A stretch of DNA of 64,000 nucleotides from Paratissierella sp033809995 (GTDB lineage: Bacteria > Bacillota > Clostridia > Tissierellales > Tissierellaceae): positions 1 through 64,000 of the forward strand of contig JAPXKQ010000005.1 of assembly GCA_033809995.1 (NCBI GenBank), read 5' to 3'. Both the position numbers and the translations under genes were made by a program. A model generated the notes under the pieces. The model did no database searches. It saw only the letters and a list, made by a program, of their open reading frames with translations, and had not been told where the DNA came from. Shown in pieces: positions 44,980-54,573 of the stretch (its first letter is position 1; every line of letters begins with the position of its first letter).

Positions 44980-45043
44980 CCAATAAATTTATATATTAGC
45001 AAATTCATGGATGTTTTCTTAATTATATCATATGAAAATAAAT
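44980..45043. repeat. 64-bp dispersed repeat, copy 2
   Basis: Differs from 22626-22689 at one base. On the minus strand it still carries the -10-like GATATAATT and an ATG that opens NLLIYKFIG, but the ribosome site and the body of the small gene are absent, so this is a stranded promoter/leader duplicate about 22 kb from copy 1. Confidence 0.85.
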
Positions 45044-45488
45044 AAATGGAGATAAATGGCTAATACTAGAATCTATATATAAGATGTGACATTGTAGAAG
45101 TAATAAAACCAATAGTACATCCGAATGTATCAAATTAAATAATTTTGAATTAAGGCTCGTTGGAAATAATATTTCAATGAGTTTTTCTATTTTTCTACTA
45201 AATTCTTAATTTCTTAGTGATTTAATGCTATAATGTTATCAACGGGAGGGCCATAATTGTTATACAATGCAACTCAAACTTGAGAAGAGTATAGGAACTA
45301 CTAGATGATCTGGAAGCTTAAAGCTTAGGGAGTATATCATTATGGTTTTAGGTAAGGTATCAGAATTTTCTAGTATAGATTTTAGAAAAAAGTGGGATTG
45401 ATCACAATTAGGGGGAGAATAAAATAGTTTAATTGTATTTTAGTCTATAACTATAAAATGATAATGAAATATTATTAGGGGGATATAT

Positions 45489-46289
45489 ATGGGAAGAATA
45501 GAAATGAAGTCTATCACATTACCTTACTTAAATGAAGAAAGAAACCTTAGAATTTATTTGCCACAAAACTATGATACTGTTCAAAATATTTCTTATCCAG
45601 TGTTATATATGCATGATGGGATGAATTTATATTTTGATAAAGATGCTTTTTACGGTAACTCCTGGAAGATAAAAGATACTATGGAGCAGCTAGAGAGCGA
45701 TGGTTTTACTAATGGTATTATTGTAGTAGGTATAGATGCAAATTCCAAAAGACGACTAGAAGAATACTCTCCTTGGAAAAATACTTTTGAATATAAAGAT
45801 TTAAAGAAACATACAAAAGGTGGGGATGGGGACAAGTATGGAGAATTTATCGTTAATACTCTAAAACCATATATAGATAGGGAATATAGAACATTAAGAG
45901 GAAGAGAGGATACAGCTATTGCAGGTAGTTCTATGGGTGGCTTTATTTCTGCATATTTAGGTTTTAAATACCCCGACATATTTTCAAAGATTGGTATTTT
46001 CTCTATATCCTCATGGTTTGCAGAAGATGAGTTTTTAAATTTTATTGATGGTTCCCTTATAAATCAAAATCAAAGGTTTTATATCCAGGTAGGAACACAG
46101 GAATCTGATGATGATTTAGTAATATCTCAAGCCTATATAGATTGCTCTCTAAGACTTTGTCAACAACTTATTAAAAAGGGCATACCTTTAGATAACATAA
46201 AATTGACCATAGGTGTAGGGGATATTCACAATGCAAAAAGCTGGGCAAAGTATTTCCCCGAATTTATAAAATTTGTTTTTAATAAATAA
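45489..46289 (+). CDS. Alpha/beta-hydrolase esterase (enterochelin-esterase-like)
   Basis: A 266-residue cytoplasmic hydrolase of the esterase D/enterochelin-esterase type. VLYMHDGMNLYFDK marks the oxyanion side, the nucleophile elbow is AGSSMGGFIS with Ser148, and a late IHNAKSW supplies the probable catalytic His. Proteins of this group cleave esters of various acids; the substrate is unknown. No signal peptide. The ribosome site is AGGGGGA. A DUF6440 gene and a sirtuin gene follow closely, so the three are probably one operon. Confidence 0.85.
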   Translation: MGRIEMKSITLPYLNEERNLRIYLPQNYDTVQNISYPVLYMHDGMNLYFDKDAFYGNSWKIKDTMEQLESDGFTNGIIVVGIDANSKRRLEEYSPWKNTFEYKDLKKHTKGGDGDKYGEFIVNTLKPYIDREYRTLRGREDTAIAGSSMGGFISAYLGFKYPDIFSKIGIFSISSWFAEDEFLNFIDGSLINQNQRFYIQVGTQESDDDLVISQAYIDCSLRLCQQLIKKGIPLDNIKLTIGVGDIHNAKSWAKYFPEFIKFVFNK

Positions 46290-46311
46290 GAAATTATTTG
46301 GAGGAATAAAG

Positions 46312-46491
46312 ATGAATGATAAAAGATTTATAGTAAGCCATAAAGAAGGAAAACTTGCTGGATTTAAGATTATAGTAGATAGTGTTACAGGGATAAATTA
46401 TTTATTTACATGGGACGGCTATGCAGGTGGAATGACAGTTTTATTAGATAAAGATGGTAAGCCAGTAATTACTCCAAGGAGTAGGAGTTGA
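46312..46491 (+). CDS. DUF6440-family small protein
   Basis: A 59-residue protein starting at ATG 46312 behind TTTGGAGG. The sequence MNDKRFIVSHKEGKLAGFKI, VDSVTGINYLF and YAGGMTVLLDKDGKPV matches the DUF6440 pattern as I remember it. The family has no known function. It ends four bases before the sirtuin start and its end contains that gene's ribosome site. Confidence 0.75.
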   Translation: MNDKRFIVSHKEGKLAGFKIIVDSVTGINYLFTWDGYAGGMTVLLDKDGKPVITPRSRS

Positions 46492-46495
46492 TAAA

Positions 46496-47218
46496 ATGAA
46501 TATAGAAAAACTAAAGTCTATTATTGAAAATAGCAACAATATTGTATTTTTTGGAGGTGCAGGAGTATCAACAGAAAGTAATATACCTGACTTCAGATCT
46601 GCAACAGGACTTTATAAAAATGATAATAACCAAAAGTATTCTCCAGAGTATATGCTTAGCCATACATTTTTTATGAAGCACACAGAAGAATTCTTCGAAT
46701 TTTATAAATCTAAAATGATATATACTGAAGCAAAGCCTAATAAAGCTCATTTAGCTTTGGCAGAACTTGAAAGAAGAGGAAAGCTTAAGGCGGTAATCAC
46801 ACAAAATATAGATGGATTACATCAAATGGCTGGGTCTAAAAACGTATTAGAATTACATGGTTCTGTCTATAGAAATTACTGTATGGATTGTAAAAAGGAT
46901 TATGATTTGGATTTTGTTTTGAAAGCTAGAAGTATACCAATCTGTGTAGAATGTGGTGGAATAGTAAGACCAGATGTGGTGTTATATGAAGAAGGGCTAA
47001 ATATGCATATAATAGATAGGGCACTGGACTATATTAGAAATGCAGATGTACTAATTGTAGGTGGAACATCTTTAAGTGTATATCCTGCGGCAAATTTAGT
47101 AGAATATTATAGAGGGGATAAATTGATTCTCATTAATAGGTCAGAGACCCATTTTGATAGAAGAGCACTTCTTACGTTTAGCGATAGTATAGGTGAGGTG
47201 CTTAGTAAGGTTGTATGA
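46496..47218 (+). CDS. NAD-dependent protein deacylase, sirtuin family
   Basis: A 240-residue Sir2 protein. GGAGVSTESNIPDFRS is the NAD-binding start, QNIDGLH the second signature, and His121 in LELHGS the catalytic base. A four-cysteine zinc site is complete (C129, C132, C150, C153). Sirtuins remove acetyl or longer acyl groups from lysine using NAD. GTAGGAG precedes the start. A decayed fragment of a close paralogue lies at 55086-55287. Confidence 0.92.
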   Translation: MNIEKLKSIIENSNNIVFFGGAGVSTESNIPDFRSATGLYKNDNNQKYSPEYMLSHTFFMKHTEEFFEFYKSKMIYTEAKPNKAHLALAELERRGKLKAVITQNIDGLHQMAGSKNVLELHGSVYRNYCMDCKKDYDLDFVLKARSIPICVECGGIVRPDVVLYEEGLNMHIIDRALDYIRNADVLIVGGTSLSVYPAANLVEYYRGDKLILINRSETHFDRRALLTFSDSIGEVLSKVV

Positions 47219-47240
47219 AAACAAGAGAAGAGGTAGCTAT

Positions 47241-50200
47241 ATGCATAAAATATCAGTAAGATTATTTGGAATACCTGAAATTAGGAAAAATGATGATATT
47301 ATTAATTTACCTTTTAAAAAATCTGAAGCCCTTATTTATTACCTAGTAATAAATAAAAAAGCAACAAGAGAGGAATTAATTGGTTTATTATGGAGTGATA
47401 AAAGTGAATCCGATGCAAAAGCGAATTTAAGAAACACACTGTATGTGATTAGAAAAGTCTTTGATACTGATATATTTGATACTAATTCTAAAAGTATTAT
47501 CACATTTAATGAAGATGTTGACATTGTGACTGATTTAGATATGTTTACTTCAGATGATGATTGTTTAGATTATTTTAGAGGAGAGTTATTAAAAGGCTTT
47601 TTTGTTAAGGATTGCGAAGAATTTGAACTATGGTTATTAAATTTAAGAGAATATTATAATAATCTATTTATTGATAAAATTAAGAATATAATTCAAAATT
47701 CTAATATAAATGATAAAAGAATTGTAGAAAGGTATTGTAATCTATTGATAGAAATCGATAGATTTAGCGAATATCCATATAAAATTCTAATGGAAATGTA
47801 TGAAAATGATGGGCAATTTAATAAAGCAATACATATTTATAAAAAACTTGGAAATATTTTAAAAGATGAACTTAATATCACACCAAGTATGGAAATTAAT
47901 GAAATTTATAATAGAATTATTAGATTAAAAAACATAAATCAAAAAATAAATCAATCATCATCGGATCTTTTTTATGGAAGAACTAATGAAATTAACTATT
48001 TATATGATAATCTCATTTCTTTTTTGAAAAGTGAAAAATATAAATCCATATTAATCACTGGAGAAGCTGGAATAGGAAAAACAAGACTATTAAATAAATT
48101 TTTAAGTTTATTTGATGGTTCTCAGGTTTTTTTGTTTAAAGCTGATTGCTATTATGATGAAAGTAATTGTATTCTTAAGCCTTGGTACTTAATTGTTAAG
48201 GAAATCTTTAATATTATAAATACCATAAAAAATGATATTCATATCCCTCCTATATGGAAAAATAATATGACTAATATGTTCCCTTTTTTGGATTTAAATA
48301 ACGAAAGATTGGAAATTAATTTTAATGAAAAAAAAGATAGTGCTAATTATCAAATCTTTGTAGAAGCTTTATCTAATATATTGAAAATATTAGCCAATTG
48401 TAAAAAAGTCATTTTTGTTTTTGAAGATCTACAATGGATAGATAAAGTAAGTCTAAATTTACTTATGGAAATCATTCTAAATAATGATATTTTATTTTTA
48501 GGTACAATTAGAAATGAATATAATTTTGAGATTGATAAATTTAGTACTTTGCTCAGTAAATATAACAAATTAGAGACTCTATCATTGAATAGGTTCACTA
48601 AAAATGAAGTTTCAGAGTTTTTGGATTTAGCATTACCAGATTTTAGTTTTAATGAAAAACAAAAAGAAAAAATTTATATTGAAACAGAAGGCAATACTTT
48701 CTTTTTGGTTGAAATGTTAAATAGTATTAAGGAAAATTCTGATTATGATTTTATGTCTGTAAAAATGGAAGATTTTATTAAATCTAGATTTTTAAATATT
48801 ACAGGCAACAAAAGAAATATATTAAACATGATATCCTTATTTTTTGATGGCGTAAACCTTAAATTACTGAATGAACTAACCAATATGAATGAAAATGAAA
48901 TTATAGAAATAATTGAAGAATTATGTAAAAAAAATATTATTGAGCAAAAATTTATTGATAATGACATAATTTTTAAGTTTACACATCAAAAATTAAGAAA
49001 ATATATTTATGATAATTTATCAATGATTAGGAAAAAGGTTTTACATGAAAAAGTAGCGAATGCATTAGAAAAAAAACTAATAGGTGATTATCATGATGTT
49101 TTGCTATATTCCAAAATAATATATAACTTTGAGAAAAGTGGAAATAGGCTAAAATACTTAGAATATACATTAAAACACTTAACAATTTATTTAGATTATA
49201 ATCATGAATTGTATCCGAAATGCAATATACCATATACTGAAAAAGAAAATGGTATTTTTGATATTACAAATGAAAAAATTATGCCTTATTTTCAAGAACT
49301 TGATAATGAAATAAAAGAATTAGAAAATCAAATGTACAGCATAAATGAACTTTTAAAACTAAAAATCATGGTTAATTTCATACGTGGAAGATATCTTATA
49401 AGTATAGGACATTATGATGAAGGTATTTTATCAATTAACAGAGTTATAGAATATGCCAGTGAAATTCAAAATTATGAATATTTATTAATGGGTCATAGAC
49501 AAATGATATTTTGTTATATTCAGACAAATGATTTAATTAAGATGAAGGAAGAAATACAAGTTTCATTAAATTTAAGTGAAGAAATAGGTAATAAATTTGA
49601 AAAGGCAACACTTTTAAGACTTAAAGGATTAAACAAAATGATGAACTTAGAATTTTCGGAAGCAGAACTGCTGTTAAATGAATCAATATCGCTTTTTGAA
49701 TGGCTAAATCTAAGGCAAGATATATATGCATTAAATATTGCTGCTGCATATAATTATTTAGGTGAAATCAAAAGATTAACCATGGACTTTGATACAGCTA
49801 TAAACTATTATGAAAAAGCTATTAAAATATGCAAGCAAGAGAGTGTTATAAAGGGGCTACCGATTTTTTATACAAATGCTGGAAGATGTGCTATTATGAT
49901 AAATGACCTTAAAGAAGGTGAAAGATATATAGAAGATGCTATATTTCTTTATAGTAAGCTAAACATTTTAAGCGGTAGATCAATTGCGGAAAGTTTAATG
50001 GCATTCATAGAATTTAAAAAGGGAAAATATGATGATGCCTTACGGTATTTAAAAAATGCAGATATATATTCAAGTATTCAAAATAAAGCATTCGAACTTG
50101 GTGTTTGTTTAAAAACTAAGTTATTAATTAAATCCCATGTTGTTAGAAATCCAAATTTAGGAGATATCTTCAATACTTATTTATGCCAAGATATCCAGTA

Positions 50201-50297
50201 TTTCTATAAAGAAGCTAAATTTTATCTTGAGCAGGCAAATGAAACCTATGAGATAGATGAATTAAAATCAATTTTGCATAGTAACGAGATACCATAA
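47241..50297 (+). CDS. Large BTAD/AAA/TPR transcriptional regulator
   Basis: A 1018-residue regulator. Residues 1-95 form an OmpR-type winged helix (VRLFGIPEIRKNDDIINLPF), about 100-240 the bacterial transcriptional activator (BTAD) helical domain, about 255-560 a STAND-type ATPase with Walker A GEAGIGKTRLL (about 274) and Walker B VIFVFEDLQWID (about 392), and about 600-1018 TPR-like helices. I chose ATG 47241 with GAAGAGGTAG upstream. It ends in a terminator just before the molybdenum hydroxylase operon, so it may regulate that operon. The effector is unknown. Confidence 0.85.
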   Translation: MHKISVRLFGIPEIRKNDDIINLPFKKSEALIYYLVINKKATREELIGLLWSDKSESDAKANLRNTLYVIRKVFDTDIFDTNSKSIITFNEDVDIVTDLDMFTSDDDCLDYFRGELLKGFFVKDCEEFELWLLNLREYYNNLFIDKIKNIIQNSNINDKRIVERYCNLLIEIDRFSEYPYKILMEMYENDGQFNKAIHIYKKLGNILKDELNITPSMEINEIYNRIIRLKNINQKINQSSSDLFYGRTNEINYLYDNLISFLKSEKYKSILITGEAGIGKTRLLNKFLSLFDGSQVFLFKADCYYDESNCILKPWYLIVKEIFNIINTIKNDIHIPPIWKNNMTNMFPFLDLNNERLEINFNEKKDSANYQIFVEALSNILKILANCKKVIFVFEDLQWIDKVSLNLLMEIILNNDILFLGTIRNEYNFEIDKFSTLLSKYNKLETLSLNRFTKNEVSEFLDLALPDFSFNEKQKEKIYIETEGNTFFLVEMLNSIKENSDYDFMSVKMEDFIKSRFLNITGNKRNILNMISLFFDGVNLKLLNELTNMNENEIIEIIEELCKKNIIEQKFIDNDIIFKFTHQKLRKYIYDNLSMIRKKVLHEKVANALEKKLIGDYHDVLLYSKIIYNFEKSGNRLKYLEYTLKHLTIYLDYNHELYPKCNIPYTEKENGIFDITNEKIMPYFQELDNEIKELENQMYSINELLKLKIMVNFIRGRYLISIGHYDEGILSINRVIEYASEIQNYEYLLMGHRQMIFCYIQTNDLIKMKEEIQVSLNLSEEIGNKFEKATLLRLKGLNKMMNLEFSEAELLLNESISLFEWLNLRQDIYALNIAAAYNYLGEIKRLTMDFDTAINYYEKAIKICKQESVIKGLPIFYTNAGRCAIMINDLKEGERYIEDAIFLYSKLNILSGRSIAESLMAFIEFKKGKYDDALRYLKNADIYSSIQNKAFELGVCLKTKLLIKSHVVRNPNLGDIFNTYLCQDIQYFYKEAKFYLEQANETYEIDELKSILHSNEIP

Positions 50298-50301
50298 AAA
50301 A

Positions 50302-50328
50302 AAGTAACTATTAAGTTACTTTTTTTTA
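50302..50328 (+). terminator. Intrinsic terminator after the BTAD regulator
   Basis: AAGTAACT-ATTA-AGTTACTT (50302-50321) followed by a long T run. Confidence 0.88.
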
Positions 50329-50404
50329 TTCTAATTTTTTTACGAATTTTAGACACTTAAATTGTAATATAAAGTTAGTAATTAATTATTAGGGAGTGAA
50401 GACA

Positions 50405-50899
50405 GTGGACAATAATTTATATCACATTAGTTTGGATATTAACGGTAAAAGATATAGTTCCAATGTATCTCCAACCATGACTTTATTAGAATTTTTGAGA
50501 GAGAGCATTGGATTTAAGGGTACAAAACAGGGTTGTGATAGTGGTCATTGTGGAGCTTGTACAATTCTATTAGATGACATGGCTATAAATTCATGTATGC
50601 TTTTGGCTATTCAAGCCGATGGTAAAAAAGTAGTAACAATAGAAGGATTGAATGAAGGGGAAGAACTCCACCCAATTCAAAAAGCATTTATAGAGGAAGA
50701 TGCAATACAGTGTGGGTTTTGTACTCCAGGGATGATAATGTCTACAAAAGGTTTATTAGACAAAAATCCTAACCCCACAGATTTTGAAATAAAAGAAGCT
50801 CTTTCAGGGAACTTATGTAGATGCACTGGATATACAAAGATAATAAGAGCAGTAAAAAATGCATCAAATAAAATTAATAGTCCAGATAAGGATTGTTAG
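50405..50899 (+). CDS. Molybdenum hydroxylase small subunit with two [2Fe-2S] clusters
   Basis: A 164-residue subunit of the xanthine dehydrogenase family. The plant-type ferredoxin cluster site is CDSGHCGACTILLDD with a later Cys in NSCMLL; the second, helical cluster site is CGFCTPGMIMS and GNLCRCTGYTKI. It passes electrons between the molybdenum and flavin subunits. GTG 50405 follows TTAGGGAGTG at proper spacing. The gene overlaps the ribosome site of the large subunit. Order here is small-large-medium. Confidence 0.93.
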   Translation: MDNNLYHISLDINGKRYSSNVSPTMTLLEFLRESIGFKGTKQGCDSGHCGACTILLDDMAINSCMLLAIQADGKKVVTIEGLNEGEELHPIQKAFIEEDAIQCGFCTPGMIMSTKGLLDKNPNPTDFEIKEALSGNLCRCTGYTKIIRAVKNASNKINSPDKDC

Positions 50900-50916
50900 A
50901 TGGAGGTAATATTGAT

Positions 50917-53181
50917 ATGTATGATTTTAATGTTATAGGAAAGTCACATCATAGGTTTGAGTCTGTAAGGAAAGCAACAGGTAAAGCACAATATACTGAC
51001 GATTATGAATTGCCAAACATGGTATATGGAATGATTCTTAGAAGTCCTTATGCACATGCTCAGGTTAAAAGTATCGATAAAAGTAAAGCAGAACAGGTCG
51101 ATGGGGTATTAAAGATAATTCTTCCTCAGGATGTACCTAATATGCTATTTAATTGTTCGGGGAATCCACCATCACCGTTATTAATTGAAGATGAAAGAAT
51201 ATTAACAAATCATCCGTTGCATATGGGAGATAGAATAGCTGCAGTAGCTGCAATCTCAAAACAAGCATGTAAAGAAGCCCTTGATAAATTAATAGTAGAA
51301 TACGAGGAACTACCAGTAGTGTTCGAGGTTGATGAAGCATTAAAAGAAGACGCACCCATATTGCATCCTGAGATAAGCAATACTAATATAGTAAAGAAAA
51401 TTGAAGCTAAACAGGGTGATATTGATAAGGGTTTTGAAGAATCTGATTATGTATTTGAAGAAACATATTATACGCCTATGATACAAAATGTCTCAATGGA
51501 ACCTAATAGTTGCATTTGTGAATACACAGTTGACGGAAAACTCAACATAATAAGCACCTCACAAACACCTTTTCAAGAAAGACGAATTTTAGCTAGGTTA
51601 ATGGGTATGGCTGAAAATGACGTAAGAATAATGAAACCAACTATGGGAGGAGGCTTTGGGGAGAGACAGCAGTTACAAAGCCAACATATAGGTGCAATAC
51701 TCTCGAAGGCCGTTGGGAGACCTGTTAAGATAATAAATACAAGAGAAGAACAAATGTATGCTTCAGTAGTAAGGCATAGTGCAAAAATATCTCTTAAAAT
51801 AGGTGTCACAAAGGATGGTTATATCAAAGCTTTTAAGGCTGAATCCTATTATAATACAGGTGCTTATACTACTCACGGACCAACAGTAGTGGCAGCAGGG
51901 AGTAGAAAGAACAATTATAAAATACCCAATTATCTATTTGAGGGTTACTGTGTTTATACTAATTCACCTGTAAGTGGTGCAGTAAGAGGGTATGGGAATC
52001 CACAAATGACATTTGCTAGAGAAGTTATGTTAAATAAAATTGCAAAAGAATTAAATCTAGATCCATTAGAATTCAAGTTAAAAAATCATGTTAGAACAGG
52101 AGATACACTTCCTGCTGCATCAGCACCTCTTTTAAGTTGTGAAATTGATGAATGTTTTAAGGGAGGAGAAGAGATAAAAAGAAGGATAGAGGAAGAAGAA
52201 TTCAAGAATTCAATTGTTAATCCTCCAAATATAAAAGAAGCTTGGGGCACAGCATTTTGCTGTCATGCATCAGGTCCATCCTCAAAGGAAGGGATGAGTT
52301 CTAGTATCATTTTAGTAAATGACGACGGAACAGTTAACCTTCTTATGGGTTCTGCAGATATAGGTCAGGGAAGTGAAACTATACTTAGCCAAATTGCAGC
52401 CGAAGGATTAGGTATTGACTTAAAGTATATAACTGTAACGGCAGCGGATACAAAATTAACTCCCTATGATACTGGTACTTTTGCCAGCAGTCAAACATAT
52501 GTAGGGGGTAATGCAGTAGTTTTGGCTGTAGAGGATGTTAAGGAGAGAATAAAAAAGGCGTTAGCCAGAATATACGATGTTTCCGAAGATTATATTACTT
52601 ATGAAAATAAAAGATACATTGTTAAACTTACTGATAGAAATATAGAATTAAGTTTCAAAGAAGCTTTATCAAAGATAACGTTTGGACAAAAAGGAGTAAT
52701 TATAACTGGAAGCTCTAGCTATAAGGCACTGGAATCTCCACCTCCATTTGCAGTTTGCTGGGCAAATGTTGTTGTTGATACAATTACAGGAAGCGTTCAA
52801 CTAAAACATATTATTGAGGCAGTTGATGTTGGGAAGGCTGTAAATCCTAGTCTTGTTGAAGGACAAGTTCATGGAGGAATCAGTATGGGCATAGGTTATG
52901 CAATGATGGAAAATATTGAAGTAGATAAAAAGACAAACAAAGTTCTATCGTCAGATTTACTTCATTATAGAGTACCTTTAACACTTGATATGCCTGAAAT
53001 TCATGTATATATTGCTGACGGATATGAACCTACTGGACCATTTGGAGCAAAAAGTGTTGGTGAATTATCTACAGTCCCAGTTGCAGCAGCGATAGCAATT
53101 GCAATATCCAATGCTACTGGAAAAGATGTTAAAGAGATTCCAATAACTCACTCCTATATAGCTAAAGGATTATGTATATAA
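50917..53181 (+). CDS. Molybdenum hydroxylase large subunit (molybdopterin-binding)
   Basis: A 754-residue subunit of the xanthine dehydrogenase/CO dehydrogenase family. It has IGKSHHRFESVRKATGKAQY at the start, GGGFGERQQLQ and AVRGYGNPQM cofactor loops, IGQGSETILSQIAAE, and the active-site glutamate in FGAKSVGELSTVP near the end. ATG 50917 follows GGAGGT. Substrate cannot be read directly; purines, nicotinate or aromatic CoA thioesters are all possible. The neighbouring FAD subunit suggests a 4-hydroxybenzoyl-CoA-reductase-like electron path. Confidence 0.9.
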   Translation: MYDFNVIGKSHHRFESVRKATGKAQYTDDYELPNMVYGMILRSPYAHAQVKSIDKSKAEQVDGVLKIILPQDVPNMLFNCSGNPPSPLLIEDERILTNHPLHMGDRIAAVAAISKQACKEALDKLIVEYEELPVVFEVDEALKEDAPILHPEISNTNIVKKIEAKQGDIDKGFEESDYVFEETYYTPMIQNVSMEPNSCICEYTVDGKLNIISTSQTPFQERRILARLMGMAENDVRIMKPTMGGGFGERQQLQSQHIGAILSKAVGRPVKIINTREEQMYASVVRHSAKISLKIGVTKDGYIKAFKAESYYNTGAYTTHGPTVVAAGSRKNNYKIPNYLFEGYCVYTNSPVSGAVRGYGNPQMTFAREVMLNKIAKELNLDPLEFKLKNHVRTGDTLPAASAPLLSCEIDECFKGGEEIKRRIEEEEFKNSIVNPPNIKEAWGTAFCCHASGPSSKEGMSSSIILVNDDGTVNLLMGSADIGQGSETILSQIAAEGLGIDLKYITVTAADTKLTPYDTGTFASSQTYVGGNAVVLAVEDVKERIKKALARIYDVSEDYITYENKRYIVKLTDRNIELSFKEALSKITFGQKGVIITGSSSYKALESPPPFAVCWANVVVDTITGSVQLKHIIEAVDVGKAVNPSLVEGQVHGGISMGIGYAMMENIEVDKKTNKVLSSDLLHYRVPLTLDMPEIHVYIADGYEPTGPFGAKSVGELSTVPVAAAIAIAISNATGKDVKEIPITHSYIAKGLCI

Positions 53182-53209
53182 ATAATTTAAAATTCGAGGT
53201 GATTTTATT

Positions 53210-54211
53210 TTGATTAAAAATAGTTTTGAATATCTTACTCCTAAATCTCTTGATGAAGCATATAAACTTAAAAAGGATTGTGATAATTCATATTATTTAG
53301 GAGGAGGAACGGATTTAATACCTTTATTAAAATATAATGTAAAGGAACCTAAAAGGATTATAAGCCTAGAAAAGATAATGGAGTTAAAAGAGATAAAAAA
53401 AAGTGAAGATGGTTTGTTTATAGGTTCAATGGTACCACTAACACAAGTCTATGAAAATGAAATTATTATAGAAAATTTTCCAATACTAGCACAAGCTGCT
53501 AGAAGAGTAGCTTCTCCACAAATACGAAATATAGGAACTATAGGTGGAAATATCCTACAAGATAGGAGGTGCATGTATTATAACCAGTCTGATGAATGGA
53601 GAAGCAATATAGCAAAATGCTTTAAAACTGGAGGTAATATATGCCATCAAGCTCCAAAATCTAGTGAGTGTAGAGCATTATACTATTCTGATATTGCGCC
53701 AGCACTATTAAGCTTGAACGTAGAAGCAGTAGTATTTGATACCGAATTGAGAAGAATTCCTGTCAGAGAATTAATAGACGAGCACGTTAATAAGAATGGG
53801 TTGGTAGATACGAATGATTTTATTTTAAAAGGTTTCTTTATATCCTTTTTACCTAAAAATTCATGGATGAATTTTGAAAAATATAGCTTAAGAGCATCTA
53901 TTGACTTTCCAGTTATGAATATAGCTGCTAGATACTCAATTAATTCAAAGGACAGTATAGTTAGAATAATTGTGGGAGCAGTATCACCAACTCCAATCGA
54001 ATTAATAGATACTGAAAATTTTATATTAAGGAATATTCAAAATTTAAAAGAAGTAAAATCCGATTTAGAAGAACTAGCATTATCAGAAATATCTAACAAA
54101 AGTAAATTGATTAGAGAAACTGGGTTTAGTATAAAAGTAAAAAGAAATACGTATAAAAATATCTTTAAGGTATTGGATAATTTAAGTTTGAAAATTAGTG
54201 AAATTAAATAA
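53210..54211 (+). CDS. Molybdenum hydroxylase FAD subunit with HcrB-type [4Fe-4S] cysteine loop
   Basis: A 333-residue flavin subunit. FAD-binding motifs are YLGGGTDLIPLLK (about 29-41) and SPQIRNIGTIGGNILQ (about 102-117). Directly after them comes an extra loop with four cysteines, C121, C137, C145 and C154, spaced 16, 8 and 9. As I recall, the beta subunit of 4-hydroxybenzoyl-CoA reductase binds its extra [4Fe-4S] cluster with Cys122/138/146/155, the same spacing. Ordinary xanthine dehydrogenase FAD subunits lack this loop. TTG start with GAGGTGAT upstream. Confidence 0.85.
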   Translation: MIKNSFEYLTPKSLDEAYKLKKDCDNSYYLGGGTDLIPLLKYNVKEPKRIISLEKIMELKEIKKSEDGLFIGSMVPLTQVYENEIIIENFPILAQAARRVASPQIRNIGTIGGNILQDRRCMYYNQSDEWRSNIAKCFKTGGNICHQAPKSSECRALYYSDIAPALLSLNVEAVVFDTELRRIPVRELIDEHVNKNGLVDTNDFILKGFFISFLPKNSWMNFEKYSLRASIDFPVMNIAARYSINSKDSIVRIIVGAVSPTPIELIDTENFILRNIQNLKEVKSDLEELALSEISNKSKLIRETGFSIKVKRNTYKNIFKVLDNLSLKISEIK

Positions 54212-54228
54212 AGATTTTTTATGAATTA

Positions 54229-54390
54229 TTAATTTAATAAAATTACATCTAAAACTTCTTTATACCTTCTGTAAGTGGCTAGGCAATAGTTACTTATAGT
54301 ATTATGGATAGTTTCTTCAATATTCTTAGTAGTATATTCTCGAATGAGTTGGTAATTATTCGAATATTTTACAGGCTCTTTTATATTGAA
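54229..54390 (-). pseudogene. Leftward ORF remnant without a start
   Basis: On the minus strand a frame of about 54 codons reads KEPVKYSNNYQLIREYTTKN and ISNYCLATYRRYKEVLDVIL, ending at 54229-54231. It looks protein-like but has no start codon and is cut by a stop on its left side, so it is probably the tail of a lost gene. I do not recognise it. Confidence 0.3.
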
Positions 54391-54425
54391 TTATATAATT
54401 AAAAAATAATCAGATAACAAGAAAG

Positions 54426-54463
54426 TTTCTCTTTTATTAATAGATAGAAGAGAAATTTTTTTT
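54426..54463 (+). terminator. Intrinsic terminator
   Basis: TTTCTCTT (54426-54433) pairs with AAGAGAAA (54448-54455), followed by eight T residues. It is the likely end of the molybdenum hydroxylase transcript, 215 bases after the last gene. Confidence 0.8.
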
Positions 54464-54487
54464 GAACTGGATTTGATTTACAACTCT

Positions 54488-54556
54488 TGAAAATAAATTA
54501 ATTCCTTCATTGCTTATAAATTTGGCAATTTAATGCTATAATGTAATTATTAATAA
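54488..54556 (+). repeat. Second dispersed repeat, copy 2, acting as promoter of the GyrI-like gene
   Basis: Aligns with 22679-22747 at about 85 percent. It contains an extended -10, TGCTATAATG (about 54533-54542), 30 bases upstream of the GyrI-like gene's ribosome site (AGGGGGA). A shorter match of the same core is at about 45222-45235. Confidence 0.65.
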
Positions 54557-54573
54557 TACTAGGGGGATATAAA

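Larger units (their letters stand above)
44792..45488. other. Long gap, mostly non-coding
   Basis: Besides the terminator and repeat listed separately, it holds a second terminator-like hairpin (45156-45181: CTCGTTGGAAA paired with TTTCAATGAG, then TTTTTCTATTTTT) and a promoter-like core TTAATGCTATAATG (about 45220-45235) similar to that of the dispersed repeat at 54488. The 45240-45480 part has only very short frames and looks like decayed sequence. GGGGGATATAT at its end is the ribosome site of the esterase. Confidence 0.5.

Noticed and set aside
45240..45480. A hidden gene upstream of the esterase
   Set aside because: All frames are short and interrupted; the longest has 19 codons from an ATG.
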